Shown: piece after piece, positions 43,338 through 53,238 of the stretch
Numbering within the stretch: position 1 is the first letter of the stretch
Layout of the letters: every line of letters starts with the position of its first letter
Source: a virus
DNA length: 58,136 bases
Virus record (IMG/VR): IMGVR_UViG_3300022937_000026
Span: 1-58,136 of that record
Direction: 5' to 3' (one strand)
Translations under genes and position numbers: made by a program
Notes under the pieces: model-generated
Seen by the model: the letters and a program-made list of their open reading frames with translations, nothing else
Told to the model about the DNA's origin: nothing
The model's database searches: none

Positions 43338-46300
43338 TATGTACTACTCACCACTGAATTTGCACCAGCTCTAATTTCAGCAGCAGTAATAGAAGTTACA
43401 ATTTCTACATCATCAACTGTTGCACCGCTTACAAAAATTTCATCTGGTCTGCTTTGTATTTCAAATAAACTTCCGAAAACTTGAGACTCTTGTCTTGGTA
43501 TGATAACAAAGTTTGTAATATCTGGAGATGCAGAATTAACTACAAAAGTTGTTAGTTCGCTGAGATAAAATCTATCACCGAAGTCCCAGTTGTTAATATC
43601 AAAGAATGTATTAATTGCATTAATAATTCTAACTTTTAAATTATTATCGTTAATAACCTTGTTTGGATTTTTAACTACTTTAAAAACTGCTCTAAGTTTT
43701 TCTGTTGCAGTTCCACCAAACAAAACTTTATATTTCACAGGATGGTAAATTATTTCATCACTAATTGATTTGATAGCGTTTAGTCCTGTACCAAAACTAA
43801 TTCTTAAATCATCACTTGTTGGTTCATCCGGTGGATCGCCTACAGGATTAACCAAATAATTTCTGTATGTTGTATCATAGGCTCTAGTTAAAATATACAA
43901 ATCAATAATATTTGTAACACTAGGATCTATTCTTCTATCTTCACTAGCAGAGTGTGTATATTGGAACTTAAGATTACTTCTTCCAATAACTGCTTTGTAA
44001 GCACTTTGTAATCTAAGTGTGTTTGTTGTTCTATCAACAGACTTAACTCTATTTTCATTTATATCATAGAAGTAAATTAATTGCCCGTCATTAAAATCGT
44101 TAACATTAATCAAACTCTCTTTCTGATATATTAAAATAGTATTATTAGTATTATCTACATAATTGTATACTGATGTGCCGTATTGATCTTTTTCTTGTTT
44201 AAAGAAAAGATAATTTAATTGTAAATCTGCACCAACAATTCTTTCAAACGCTTCTGGGTCATCAATAACTCCGTCATCGTCTGAATCTTTAAATGCTAGT
44301 TTGATTGCTTTGGTGCTTTCATACCCATCATCATAAAGAATAGTATCAGTAATTTCAAAAGCATAATCATTATTAAGCATTGAAGTATTTGTATAGTCGG
44401 TATTAATACCTAATACATTTACTTGATCTTTTTCTAACAACCCTGTGACATTGTTATATGCTTTATCATTTTTATCATAGTAAAATCTATTTTGCTGTAA
44501 ACTACCAAAGATATAATCTAACTTTCTAATTCTCACAATATATTCGTCATTTTCTTTTACAAATGCCATAATCCAAGAAGCATCTAAGTTAGAACTAGTT
44601 GTGTCGCCGGATTTACCTAAACTAAATGCATCTGTTAAATTAATATTTTGACTTTGAATAATTCTCCAATTAGCTGTTACATAATCATATCTTAAACCAA
44701 AGTTTAAACTGTTTACTACTTGAGTAACTATTTCGGACTCAATACTGTTTGAAATATCTGAAACAAACTTAGGAACAATTCTTGATGCAATAGCACCTGA
44801 AGGAACATTATCACTAAATGTAATAGGACCTAATCCTGATGATAGTACACCTCTTCCTGCATTAGTGCCATCGCCTGACACACTAACTACTTTTGTCCAT
44901 AAGTAACTTGTTTGTGTAAGATCACTTGAATCTGTATCTACAAGTTTACCTAGTTTAAATGATTTTCCTGTAGGTGGAACAAATTTAATTAATGCTCCAG
45001 GAAAAACATATTTTAAGTTATTAGTCGCATATGTAGCAACTTTAAACAAACTTAAATCAATTGAGTTAATAAAGTAACCAGTAGAAACATTTGTATCATT
45101 AGTAACTTCATTCCATACTGTATTTGTTTCTGTGAAAAGAATTTTATCAAATTTTGTTAGATAAAAATTATACACGTCAGTATCAGAAAATACTTGTTCT
45201 ACATTGTTCTTGATAAAATTAACAATGTCTGTTCTACTTGTAAATTTAAAAGATAATGAACGCTCACTTTCTTCTTTGTAAATGTATCCATCATCAGCAA
45301 ACACATTTATTGAACTATACTTTCCGCTGGCATCAATAATATCAAAGTTTCTACTAATACCACTAGATGTTCTGTTTACAGATTTTATTTTTAAAATGTT
45401 TTGCGAAGTTGCTAGTGGAGCAAGATTATAATCTTCTCCTGTAATCATTCTATTCTGAGTATAGTATTGAGCAGGAGCATTCTGTCTTATTGAATCAATT
45501 GTTTCTGATGCTACAGCACTGTTTACTGTGTATTGCAATCCCATGCTAATACTAAGTGTGTGTTGCTCCCCTCTTTTGTTAATATAAGGAACACTAATAT
45601 TAATACCTTTCATTTCATTAGGTACAATAGAATATGTTAAACCATTTGAAACTCTGTAATAAGATCTAAATGATCCTTGAGGTAAGTTACCGTAGACACC
45701 GTCAGCAAAAATTAAATCAATTCTATCGCTTTCTCTTGTTGCAACAGAATAGATATCTCTTAAATTTCCTGCTACACTATTATAAGCAATATTGTTACCA
45801 ACCAAGCTCTTAACCTGTGTCCATTCTGAAACTTGTGCGCCTGCACTGTTTAATTCAAATAACCAAACGTCATCATTATTAATATTAGTACTCTCAACAC
45901 TAACACGTTCGTTTGTTGTTGGAACTGTTATATTAAAATCTGCAAGTTCTAGAGAACCTTGCTTGAACATAAAATAAAATCCTGTGTTCGGACTCGCTGG
46001 TCCTTGACCATCTTGTCTATAAACAAATCCTAGTTGGTTTCCTGGAGTTGGTGATTCTTCGTAAATTTCTTCTGAATCTTTAAACGTTGTACTAACAAGT
46101 TCAAACACCATATTTCGACCTGCAACAGATTTTGAAAAACTATACAATGGTACATCTGTTGAAAAGGTATTAAATCTATATTGTTCAGTAGGAATACTTT
46201 GTATACTTGCACTACCTTGGCTTCTGCCAAATTCTACGTTATCTGTCATTGCAGCATTTAACACTAGAATAAACTGTTCTGCCCAGTTGGTGTTTGTAGG

Positions 46301-46738
46301 ATCGTTCCATCTAATAGTTTGCTGTGCAAGATCTCTACCATTACTGTCAACGATGTTTTCAGTTGTAGTAACACTTGAAAATTTTAAAAGTCCTTTAGAA
46401 GCAACATTTCTTTTTGCATTGTAAGAAAGCATACGTGCAATACGCAACACACTTTCTTTACGTTCTGCTAGTTCAATAAAGTTTTCTCTTGAAGCGAGAT
46501 CAATTCTAAATGATAAACTTTGACCAAGGAAAGCAATTGCATCGATAAGAGCAAGATACTCTGAACTTTCAATATAATCATTGAAATCTTCTGGGTAGTT
46601 TTCTCTTAGATATGTTATGATAACTCTACGAAGATTTTCAAAATCGTAAGACTTGAAATCAGCGTTTTTGAACGTTTGATAGATTCTAGTCCAGTCTTCG
46701 TTAAGTATCAGGTTGTTTTGTCTTTCAGTGGTGCTCAT
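43337..46738 (-). CDS. 6: baseplate wedge protein gp6
   Basis: 1133 residues, longer than T4 gp6 (660). The N-terminus, NADFKSYDFENLRRVIITYL, then YIESSEYLALIDAIAFLGQS and RIDLASRENFIELAERKESV, is the hallmark of gp6/baseplate-J proteins. gp6 forms the wedge ring that drives sheath contraction. Extra length lies in the middle and C-terminal half. It is preceded by a late box at 46757-46764 and followed by the giant gp7-position gene. The neighbours gp25, gp5 and gp53 support the assignment. Confidence 0.9.
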   Translation of the reverse strand: MSTTERQNNLILNEDWTRIYQTFKNADFKSYDFENLRRVIITYLRENYPEDFNDYIESSEYLALIDAIAFLGQSLSFRIDLASRENFIELAERKESVLRIARMLSYNAKRNVASKGLLKFSSVTTTENIVDSNGRDLAQQTIRWNDPTNTNWAEQFILVLNAAMTDNVEFGRSQGSASIQSIPTEQYRFNTFSTDVPLYSFSKSVAGRNMVFELVSTTFKDSEEIYEESPTPGNQLGFVYRQDGQGPASPNTGFYFMFKQGSLELADFNITVPTTNERVSVESTNINNDDVWLFELNSAGAQVSEWTQVKSLVGNNIAYNSVAGNLRDIYSVATRESDRIDLIFADGVYGNLPQGSFRSYYRVSNGLTYSIVPNEMKGINISVPYINKRGEQHTLSISMGLQYTVNSAVASETIDSIRQNAPAQYYTQNRMITGEDYNLAPLATSQNILKIKSVNRTSSGISRNFDIIDASGKYSSINVFADDGYIYKEESERSLSFKFTSRTDIVNFIKNNVEQVFSDTDVYNFYLTKFDKILFTETNTVWNEVTNDTNVSTGYFINSIDLSLFKVATYATNNLKYVFPGALIKFVPPTGKSFKLGKLVDTDSSDLTQTSYLWTKVVSVSGDGTNAGRGVLSSGLGPITFSDNVPSGAIASRIVPKFVSDISNSIESEIVTQVVNSLNFGLRYDYVTANWRIIQSQNINLTDAFSLGKSGDTTSSNLDASWIMAFVKENDEYIVRIRKLDYIFGSLQQNRFYYDKNDKAYNNVTGLLEKDQVNVLGINTDYTNTSMLNNDYAFEITDTILYDDGYESTKAIKLAFKDSDDDGVIDDPEAFERIVGADLQLNYLFFKQEKDQYGTSVYNYVDNTNNTILIYQKESLINVNDFNDGQLIYFYDINENRVKSVDRTTNTLRLQSAYKAVIGRSNLKFQYTHSASEDRRIDPSVTNIIDLYILTRAYDTTYRNYLVNPVGDPPDEPTSDDLRISFGTGLNAIKSISDEIIYHPVKYKVLFGGTATEKLRAVFKVVKNPNKVINDNNLKVRIINAINTFFDINNWDFGDRFYLSELTTFVVNSASPDITNFVIIPRQESQVFGSLFEIQSRPDEIFVSGATVDDVEIVTSITAAEIRAGANSVVSST

Positions 46739-46756
46739 TCGCTTATTCCTATGTAA

Positions 46757-46764
46757 TATTTAGC
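46757..46764 (-). promoter_or_regulatory. T4-type late promoter box
   Basis: GCTAAATA on the minus strand, 19 bases before the gp6 start, with an AGGAA between. The match is weaker than the other boxes. Confidence 0.45.
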
Positions 46765-46780
46765 GTTTCTAATTAACTGC

Positions 46781-47218
46781 TCAGTTTATTGTCGAGTTTT
46801 CCCTGTCAAAGTTAAATGTCATTCTTTCAGAGATGTTAAACGGAATATATGTTACATCTGCTTCTATTCTCATACCAAAATCTGTACTGTCAATACTTAC
46901 TGCATTAACAAACACTCTAGGGTCATAATTTATAATAGTTTCTACGTCTTTTGCTATTGCTGTCTTAACTTCTTCTGTAAATTGTTCAAAAATCATATCC
47001 CAGATAATTGTACCGAAATCAGGATTCATCAATTTCTCACCTTTACGAATATAAAAGTGATTTATAATATCTTGTTTAACAAGATCTAGATCATACAATT
47101 TGTAGCCTTTCTTAGGTTCGCTACTACTAAAACCTTTATATGTAAAGGCTGTAGATGTTTGATCTCCTACAGATACCTTGTTAACTGCTACTCGTTGATT
47201 GTTATATAACTTTGCCAT
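46781..47218 (-). CDS. 25: baseplate wedge protein gp25
   Basis: 145 residues from ATG 47218. GGAGGAG lies upstream, and the longer frame begins within the gp5 gene. The sequence DLDLVKQDIINHFYIRKGEK, then LMNPDFGTIIWDMIFE, and a C-terminal beta strand pair is the gp25/TssE/lysozyme-like fold, with T4 gp25 at 132 residues. It joins gp6 to the sheath initiator in the baseplate. Its position between gp5 and gp6 fits. Confidence 0.92.
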   Translation of the reverse strand: MAKLYNNQRVAVNKVSVGDQTSTAFTYKGFSSSEPKKGYKLYDLDLVKQDIINHFYIRKGEKLMNPDFGTIIWDMIFEQFTEEVKTAIAKDVETIINYDPRVFVNAVSIDSTDFGMRIEADVTYIPFNISERMTFNFDRENSTIN

Positions 47219-47219
47219 C

Positions 47220-48992
47220 TTATGTTGACTCCTCCGGTGGTACATCTCTGTCTGTGTACTCAGGTGTTGTAAATTCAGGTATCAAGTTTTCGTGCTGTGC
47301 CCACGGCTCATGCATCGGAACTCTCTTCATTATAGAAGGTATTGTACCTTGTTGATATCTTTCTGCTGCCCACCCTGCTACTGTGCTAGTAACAATACTA
47401 TTGTGTGTAATTAAATCGCTGATCACAAATGCAGCCACAGCTTCGTCAGCTATCCTTGCTTCAGGACCATTCATATGAATTTCTGGAGCAGTTTCAGTAT
47501 GATTACCACCACTGTTGATATCTGTTGTTCCTCCAGCGGTAAAAGCGTTATTGCCTCCACTGTTTAAATCTAAATTACCAGATGTAGTTACAAGTGTATC
47601 TCCTGATACCTTTATCTCTAAATCATGAGGAATAACTACGCCATATCCAGTATGGAGTCTAGTACTACCTATTACACTAATATCTAAATCTCCGTCAGTT
47701 GCAATATCAGAAGCATTTTGATAATTTCTTGTTTCTATTCTACCGTTGGCGCCAATTAAAAGATTAAAATTAAATTTACTTTCAATTTGAATTCTTCCTG
47801 CTTCTATCTCTGCTTCGTCTTGTATTTTAGAAACAATATTTCCGTCATCGTCTTTTCTATGTAATGTAGTCGGTGACTGATATTCTGCTGTTGCTTTCAT
47901 GTTGATATTTCTACCAGCTTCAATATTAATATCTCTATCTGCTTTTATGTTCAGATCATTTTCTGAGTGAATACTAATACTGTCTCCGGCAAATATATCA
48001 ATCTTACCATTGCTTGTTAATTCTACCCAGGCTGTTCCTCTTGCATTACCGATGTAAATTAAATCTTCTGAATTGTGTAAAAGAATTTGATGTCCTGTTC
48101 GAGTACGTAATCTAGCATATTCATTATAAGGTATATCTGCTAAACCTTTTTCGCCTGCAAGAATATCTGCATAATCAACTCCGCCGAGTCCTGGAGATTT
48201 TTTTCTTAAGAATCTGTCATCACCGTCATCAAAAACAAGTTGTGTTCCTCCTAATCTACTAATAGGAACAGCACTAGGAGATTGAGATTCTACAGTACCT
48301 AATGTCATTCGTTTAGAACCATCACTGTAATCTAATGGTCCTGGAGTGCTAATACCAAAAACACTATTAGGAACTTGTCTACGTGCAGTAGTTGTAGTTG
48401 TTCCTCTTATATCATCTTCAAGTGTTCCTTGTTCTAAAAATCTTGCTGCAATTGGATGCACAGGTTTTTTAATTTGTTCTGGATCTTTTTCGGCTGCTTC
48501 TCTATTAAATCTTTTGTTTATTTCTCCTACAGGTAACGGCTGCTTAGTATCATAAACTTTTTTATCTGCATCTTCTAGATCAACTTGAGTGGTTCCACCA
48601 ATAGCTGGAACCATATGATTAGCGAATGACGGAGGTAAACACGCAAACCAATATCCCATTGCAGGATCGCCGTTAACAAAAACACAAAGAACAGTAACAC
48701 CAACATCTGGTGGAACAAACCACATTCCGTATGATTTCTGTGTATCGTTAAAATCTTTATTGTTATAGCCTAATCCTTCATACGGTGTGTAACCAAAGAA
48801 AGGTGAAGCATAGTTTACATTATAGGTTGTTTTTTCAGTTCCTACATCAGATCCTTGAGATCCTAACAATGTAACTGTAAGTCTACCCATAAAGGTACTA
48901 TCTAAAACATCAACAACTGTGGCTAGATAGGTTCCTGAACCGAGACCTATCTTTGCGGTTTCACTATTTGGTATACGTCTTGCTGTTGCCAT
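47220..48992 (-). CDS. 5: baseplate hub spike protein gp5 (no lysozyme domain)
   Basis: 590 residues. The N-terminal OB-fold is present (TYLATVVDVLDSTFMGRLTV, SPFFGYTPYEG, GVTVLCVFVNGDPAMGYWFA). The C-terminal half is a beta-helix of short repeats (KIDIFAGDSISIHSENDLNI, KADRDINIEAGRNINMKA), as in the gp5/VgrG needle. Between them lie about 170 residues with no lysozyme catalytic motif, so the cell-wall-cutting domain of T4 gp5 is missing, as it is in other marine T4-like phages. It forms the membrane-piercing spike. A one-base stop/start overlap joins it to the hub gene. Confidence 0.88.
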   Translation of the reverse strand: MATARRIPNSETAKIGLGSGTYLATVVDVLDSTFMGRLTVTLLGSQGSDVGTEKTTYNVNYASPFFGYTPYEGLGYNNKDFNDTQKSYGMWFVPPDVGVTVLCVFVNGDPAMGYWFACLPPSFANHMVPAIGGTTQVDLEDADKKVYDTKQPLPVGEINKRFNREAAEKDPEQIKKPVHPIAARFLEQGTLEDDIRGTTTTTARRQVPNSVFGISTPGPLDYSDGSKRMTLGTVESQSPSAVPISRLGGTQLVFDDGDDRFLRKKSPGLGGVDYADILAGEKGLADIPYNEYARLRTRTGHQILLHNSEDLIYIGNARGTAWVELTSNGKIDIFAGDSISIHSENDLNIKADRDINIEAGRNINMKATAEYQSPTTLHRKDDDGNIVSKIQDEAEIEAGRIQIESKFNFNLLIGANGRIETRNYQNASDIATDGDLDISVIGSTRLHTGYGVVIPHDLEIKVSGDTLVTTSGNLDLNSGGNNAFTAGGTTDINSGGNHTETAPEIHMNGPEARIADEAVAAFVISDLITHNSIVTSTVAGWAAERYQQGTIPSIMKRVPMHEPWAQHENLIPEFTTPEYTDRDVPPEEST

Positions 48993-51676
48993 TAGGTTTC
49001 AAAAATCCTTCTAATTGTTCCATCTGGTAGTGTTTCGTCAACAAATGGTTTAGTTTTGTCAATATTAAAGTTTACTATTGTTCCATTTGACTGTCTACGT
49101 CTTAATTGTATTTCAGGCTCAGCAGGTTTTTGAGGTCCTTTCGGTCCGGCTTTTAGTAATGATTCTGGAATTCCAAGAGAACGTGCAAGATCTTTAAATG
49201 CATCTTCGAGAGTTGCTGTATCTTGTATAACTGGTGGAGTTTCAGCTACTGTTGTTTTTGGTTTTTCTTCACCGCTAAATTTAACTTGTAGAGCATCAGC
49301 TTTACTTTGTGCAAGGAATTTCTCATCATAGTCTAGTGTTTGTCCTTGCATTCTTACACATTTAAGAACCTGAGTAAACTTATTTGATGAAATCTTATGT
49401 TCGCATCGTACAACTCTATATATTCCACTAAACGGACTTTCTTTATCGTTCTTGAATTGCATTAATCCGTCAGTGCCTATGTCTTCTGGAGTTCTCCAAC
49501 CGATATAGATATAAACATCCTGGTCTTCATAGTTTGCTGTTCCATCTTCAGTAATTTGTTCTCCAGATTTAGAAGAGAAATAATTGTTAAATCCATGATC
49601 GATCATATAATATGGATCGCCCATAATTTCTAGATCAACCATAATCAAATCTGCAGATGTTCCTTTAATAACTGCTTCGTGGAAAGACTGAGCAACTTTT
49701 TGTTTAACATCTTCATATCCAAATCCACCCTTCTTCATTTGCCATAACAAATTAGGATCTCTCTTAACTTTAGACTTAGGCAAATTACCAGCTGCTGCTT
49801 CTACAGTTGCACCTTCACCGGCGGTGGCTTTGTCAGCTTCTTTTGCGACTGTTCCTTGTTGGTTTTTCGTAACGTTTGTCTGTGATGCCCTTTCTGGACT
49901 AGGATTTGAACCTGCGTAAAAAAGATTGTTGAAATTAATTTTAAAATCTATAATATCTACATTTTGTCCTGTATAGATATACTCGTATTTCTTACAAATA
50001 TTTTTTTGTAATTCTGGATAGCCAATTGGCGCTGCCTGAGGATTACTAAACACACTGTTATGAACTTTAAAGGGATAAATTCTAAAGGTATATTTTTTAG
50101 CAAAATCACCTATAACAGGATCGTAGTCTAAAAGTTTTACCTGCACACTTACTTTAAACCATTTAACAAAACCTTCAGGTGTTAAATTTTCAGGCTTACT
50201 AACTGCATCACTACAATATGTACTTCCTAAAATAACCTGTTGAATAACATCGGTTATAGATTGTCCTTGAGTAAAATAAAATTCTCTACTTTTAGGATCA
50301 ATTGACATTTTTCCTCTATTAACTCTGCCTGTTTTTTCGTCACGAACATCTCCTTGTTTAGGGTTGATGTAGTTACCGCCATAAGTAGATGCAAAACCAA
50401 AACCTGCTTCTGAAATAGGATTTGATCCTACTTCTGTAGTAGTGGTTGCAGTTTGTCCTCCAACTGATCTGCCAGGTGGATCAGATGGATTAACTGTTGC
50501 AGTGCCTTGCTCTGTTCCTGCTTCTGGAGCAGGATCATCATATGATTCCATAGGAAATACAACTTCGTAAATATCAGGCTTACTATATTTTCCTGCTTCT
50601 ACGTTTCTTTTTTCATTATCATTTAAAACTTTAACTAAACTTTTTTCACTTTCTACTAATACTTCCTTAACAGTTCCTTTTCCGAAAGTTGCAGGCTTAA
50701 TACTGAAATTACTCCATATAGTATTAACTGTATCAGAAAACGCCTGTTCACTAAAAGGATATGCTTCAACACTATATTTGCTGCCAGATTCGTCAACTTC
50801 AAATCCTACTTTTTTAAACTTGATACAAAAGTATTTAGGTTTAACAGAACTTATTTGACTTCCGTTTTCATGCCAACCTTTAATATCTAATTTTAACAAA
50901 TAAGGTGCATCTAAATAGTTAAGATATCCTGCTTCAATCGCACCGACTTGAAGCGATTGTAACAGTAACCCCATACTGAAAGGTTCAAAAATAGTAAAAT
51001 TAAAACTAGTAGCATTTGTAATTCCTGTCTTAGGATTGGCTGCAATTACCGACTGCATTGTAAAATCATCTATATAATATTCAGGTGAGCCACTTGCAGT
51101 TTGTGTTCGGTATGCATCTCCTCTACCGCCAGAAGAAAATATTACAGAACTTTTTAGTTTGACAAAATCTTGTTGTCCCATTGCTACTCTTCCTGTAGCA
51201 ATAGTTTGTGAGCCGCTTGAAATAAAATCTAAACTATTTGTTCTATACGACGATGGGTTATTATATTGCTTAGGAGTAAGAACAACTAGTGAAAATAAAT
51301 GATTAACAGTTGCAAAATTTTCCATTGGGTTTGCAACTAACCCAGGTAAATGATGTCCTGCTCTTGTATGCTTTGAAACAGAAACAGGAACAACATCTCC
51401 TACACCGTTACTAATATTGTTTACTGCTGATTCTTCTTTTTTTCCTGTTGTTTTTTCTGCTGTGCCTTTCGATACTGTTGTACCGGCAGGAAATTGCATA
51501 ACCGGAGAACCATCTGGTTTTTTATTTAAAAATTGATCGAGTTGTTGTTCTGTTCCGAAGATACGAGTTTTTTGTCCGCGAATTTCAATATCTCTAAAAC
51601 CCTGTGTTCTATCAATATTAAAGTTTACTAGCTGACCGTTGTCTTGTATCCTTCTTTCTACAAACTCAGAAATCAT
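48992..51676 (-). CDS. putative baseplate hub protein (gp27-like position)
   Basis: 894 residues. Its location, between gp5 and gp53, and its size suggest the hub ring, where T4 has gp27. Sequence blocks include NHLFSLVVLTPKQYNNPSSY, FEPFSMGLLLQSLQVGAIEA and SQSKADALQ-like tails. The two ends carry a related motif: VNFNIDRTQGFRD at the start and VNFNIDKTKPFVD near the end, each followed by RIF. Low-complexity regions lie near 370-430 and 600-640. No lysozyme or protease motif is seen. Assignment to gp27 is by position, not by a sequence signature. Confidence 0.6.
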   Translation of the reverse strand: MISEFVERRIQDNGQLVNFNIDRTQGFRDIEIRGQKTRIFGTEQQLDQFLNKKPDGSPVMQFPAGTTVSKGTAEKTTGKKEESAVNNISNGVGDVVPVSVSKHTRAGHHLPGLVANPMENFATVNHLFSLVVLTPKQYNNPSSYRTNSLDFISSGSQTIATGRVAMGQQDFVKLKSSVIFSSGGRGDAYRTQTASGSPEYYIDDFTMQSVIAANPKTGITNATSFNFTIFEPFSMGLLLQSLQVGAIEAGYLNYLDAPYLLKLDIKGWHENGSQISSVKPKYFCIKFKKVGFEVDESGSKYSVEAYPFSEQAFSDTVNTIWSNFSIKPATFGKGTVKEVLVESEKSLVKVLNDNEKRNVEAGKYSKPDIYEVVFPMESYDDPAPEAGTEQGTATVNPSDPPGRSVGGQTATTTTEVGSNPISEAGFGFASTYGGNYINPKQGDVRDEKTGRVNRGKMSIDPKSREFYFTQGQSITDVIQQVILGSTYCSDAVSKPENLTPEGFVKWFKVSVQVKLLDYDPVIGDFAKKYTFRIYPFKVHNSVFSNPQAAPIGYPELQKNICKKYEYIYTGQNVDIIDFKINFNNLFYAGSNPSPERASQTNVTKNQQGTVAKEADKATAGEGATVEAAAGNLPKSKVKRDPNLLWQMKKGGFGYEDVKQKVAQSFHEAVIKGTSADLIMVDLEIMGDPYYMIDHGFNNYFSSKSGEQITEDGTANYEDQDVYIYIGWRTPEDIGTDGLMQFKNDKESPFSGIYRVVRCEHKISSNKFTQVLKCVRMQGQTLDYDEKFLAQSKADALQVKFSGEEKPKTTVAETPPVIQDTATLEDAFKDLARSLGIPESLLKAGPKGPQKPAEPEIQLRRRQSNGTIVNFNIDKTKPFVDETLPDGTIRRIFET

Positions 51677-51677
51677 A

Positions 51678-51977
51678 CTACACTCCTAGGAATTGCTGAA
51701 GATTAGATTTCTTAGGAATAAAAATCTTTGTTCCAACTTCAAAATCATAAATTGGATCTTTAATAACATCCATGTTTCTTTGTACAAACACCCACCATAG
51801 TGTTGCATCACCATAAATGTCATATGCTAATAAGTCTGGTCTATTCTCATATTGACCTTCAATGGTATACAAAAAATCATCTGGTTCTGAAGGAACCGGT
51901 CTGATGTTCAATAACTCAAGGTAAAGACCGTTCTGTGGTGTATAGGCATATGGAGATGTTCTTGAATAGGTTGCCAT
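51678..51977 (-). CDS. 53: baseplate wedge protein gp53
   Basis: 99 residues. ENRPDLLAYDIYGDATLWWV followed by FVQRN is the gp53 hallmark, with a LysM-like C-terminal KIFIPKKSN. T4 gp53 is 196 residues, so this is a short form. gp53 closes the wedge in baseplate assembly. It sits one base from the gp48-like gene and one base from the hub gene. Confidence 0.88.
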   Translation of the reverse strand: MATYSRTSPYAYTPQNGLYLELLNIRPVPSEPDDFLYTIEGQYENRPDLLAYDIYGDATLWWVFVQRNMDVIKDPIYDFEVGTKIFIPKKSNLQQFLGV

Positions 51978-51978
51978 A

Positions 51979-53157
51979 TTATAAGTATCCTTGGTTTGTT
52001 GGAGTTACCATTTTTCCGTTTGCAAAATTTTCTAAACTGAACTGTCTTAAATTTCTTCTGTTGTAAAGTGGTTGTACAGTAATACTAATATCGCTCTTAA
52101 TAGGAACCCAAGTTGGTTTAGAAGCGTCCATTAAGTTACATTTGATGTAGTTAACATCGGTTGGAAAATCTACACTAAAAGATTTTACCACTACAGGAAC
52201 ATTATTAAACACGCCGCCACCGTAGCCACTTAATAAACATACTATCGGTGGATTACCTGCATTTTGTCCTGTACCAAAAAACATTTTAGTAACAGTTCTA
52301 AAAAATACTGTAGACGCCAACCAGTAATGAGCTTGAACTTCATCTTCTACTGGGAACGGTCCTGAAATACTAATTTCGTCAACTTGACTGTTCTTGTAAG
52401 CCTGGAAGGGATAATTATTATGTGTTGGATCGATTTGTGTGTAATTTGCTTTTGTTGCTAGGTTAACAGTTGGAAGAATAGGAAATACTACTCCTCCTGT
52501 TGATTCAAGTACTTGAAACAAACTACTACTAAAGACACTCCAGTCTTTCAAATTAATTCTTACACGCCAGTCGTCGGCAGGTGTTGGTTGAACAGGAATT
52601 CCCGATCCTGATTGTTTAAACATTTCACCACCGGCAGGGATATTAGCACCCCTTTTTAGACTGAGTAAATTGTTAAGGACCCCTGCAGTTTTTGAAATTT
52701 GACCAGCAATATTTTGAATGCCTGTTCCTAGGCTGCCCGCACTAAGTTTGCTTACTGCTGAACTTATGTCCGCTGCTGAATTAGCAACACCGGCTGCTAC
52801 TGATGCAGCAGATTGTAGAGAATTAATTGTGTCGGCTGCATTTGAAAGTGCGCCGCCACCAACAGGACTTGATATGACATTACCCATTCCCGTAGCAACT
52901 TGGCCTGCGGCTGCTACAGAATTTAATGCTCCGTTAGCAAACTTGCCGTCAAAGCCTGCACCTTGTGCTGCTGCGGTAGCTTGGTTGAGTCCACTACCTA
53001 TTTCGCCTGACAGTCGAGATATTTTTTGGTCTAACTGTTGTTTCTTAATATCATTGGCAACTGCATCGCCTACTGCTTTTGCTTCGGTGATGGCTGTTTG
53101 TATGCCTTGTGACACGTTTGTAACAAGTTTAGCCAAAGGATTTATGTTTAATGCCAT
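51979..53157 (-). CDS. 48: tail tube cap/baseplate protein gp48-like
   Basis: 392 residues; T4 gp48 is 364. The first about 160 residues are Ala/Gly-rich and helical (many AAGQVATGMGNVISSPVGGG-like stretches), a region not seen in T4. From about 185 the tube-cap domain follows: DDWRVRINLKDW, STGGVVFPILPTVNLATKAN, THNNYPFQAYKNSQVDEISI, VNYIKCNLMD and WVPIKSDISITVQPLYNRRN. gp48 and gp54 are paralogues in T4, and gp54 is not seen here. The late box is at 53185-53192. It connects the baseplate to the tail tube. Confidence 0.82.
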   Translation of the reverse strand: MALNINPLAKLVTNVSQGIQTAITEAKAVGDAVANDIKKQQLDQKISRLSGEIGSGLNQATAAAQGAGFDGKFANGALNSVAAAGQVATGMGNVISSPVGGGALSNAADTINSLQSAASVAAGVANSAADISSAVSKLSAGSLGTGIQNIAGQISKTAGVLNNLLSLKRGANIPAGGEMFKQSGSGIPVQPTPADDWRVRINLKDWSVFSSSLFQVLESTGGVVFPILPTVNLATKANYTQIDPTHNNYPFQAYKNSQVDEISISGPFPVEDEVQAHYWLASTVFFRTVTKMFFGTGQNAGNPPIVCLLSGYGGGVFNNVPVVVKSFSVDFPTDVNYIKCNLMDASKPTWVPIKSDISITVQPLYNRRNLRQFSLENFANGKMVTPTNQGYL

Positions 53158-53184
53158 TTTGGTAAAATTTCCTTATCTTTACTC

Positions 53185-53192
53185 TATTTATT
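53185..53192 (-). promoter_or_regulatory. T4-type late promoter box
   Basis: AATAAATA on the minus strand, 28 bases before the gp48-like start, with AGGAAA between. It lies in the 81-base divergent spacer with gp55 and would drive the baseplate operon. Confidence 0.65.
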
Positions 53193-53204
53193 CTGAGAAT
53201 AATG

Positions 53205-53216
53205 TGCTATTATAAT
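53205..53216 (+). promoter_or_regulatory. candidate host-type promoter for gp55
   Basis: TGCTATTATAAT: a TATAAT at 53211-53216, or an extended TGC-TATTAT at 53205-53213. No good -35 box is seen. GGAGAAA precedes the gp55 start at 53239. gp55 would have to be made by host polymerase before the late boxes are used. Confidence 0.4.
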
Positions 53217-53238
53217 AAGTATACGGAGAAATTTCTTA

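Noticed and set aside
52718-53215. 165-residue plus-strand frame opposite the gp48-like gene
   Set aside because: It mirrors the Ala/Gly-rich N-terminus of the gp48-like protein, and the latter has a clear family match.
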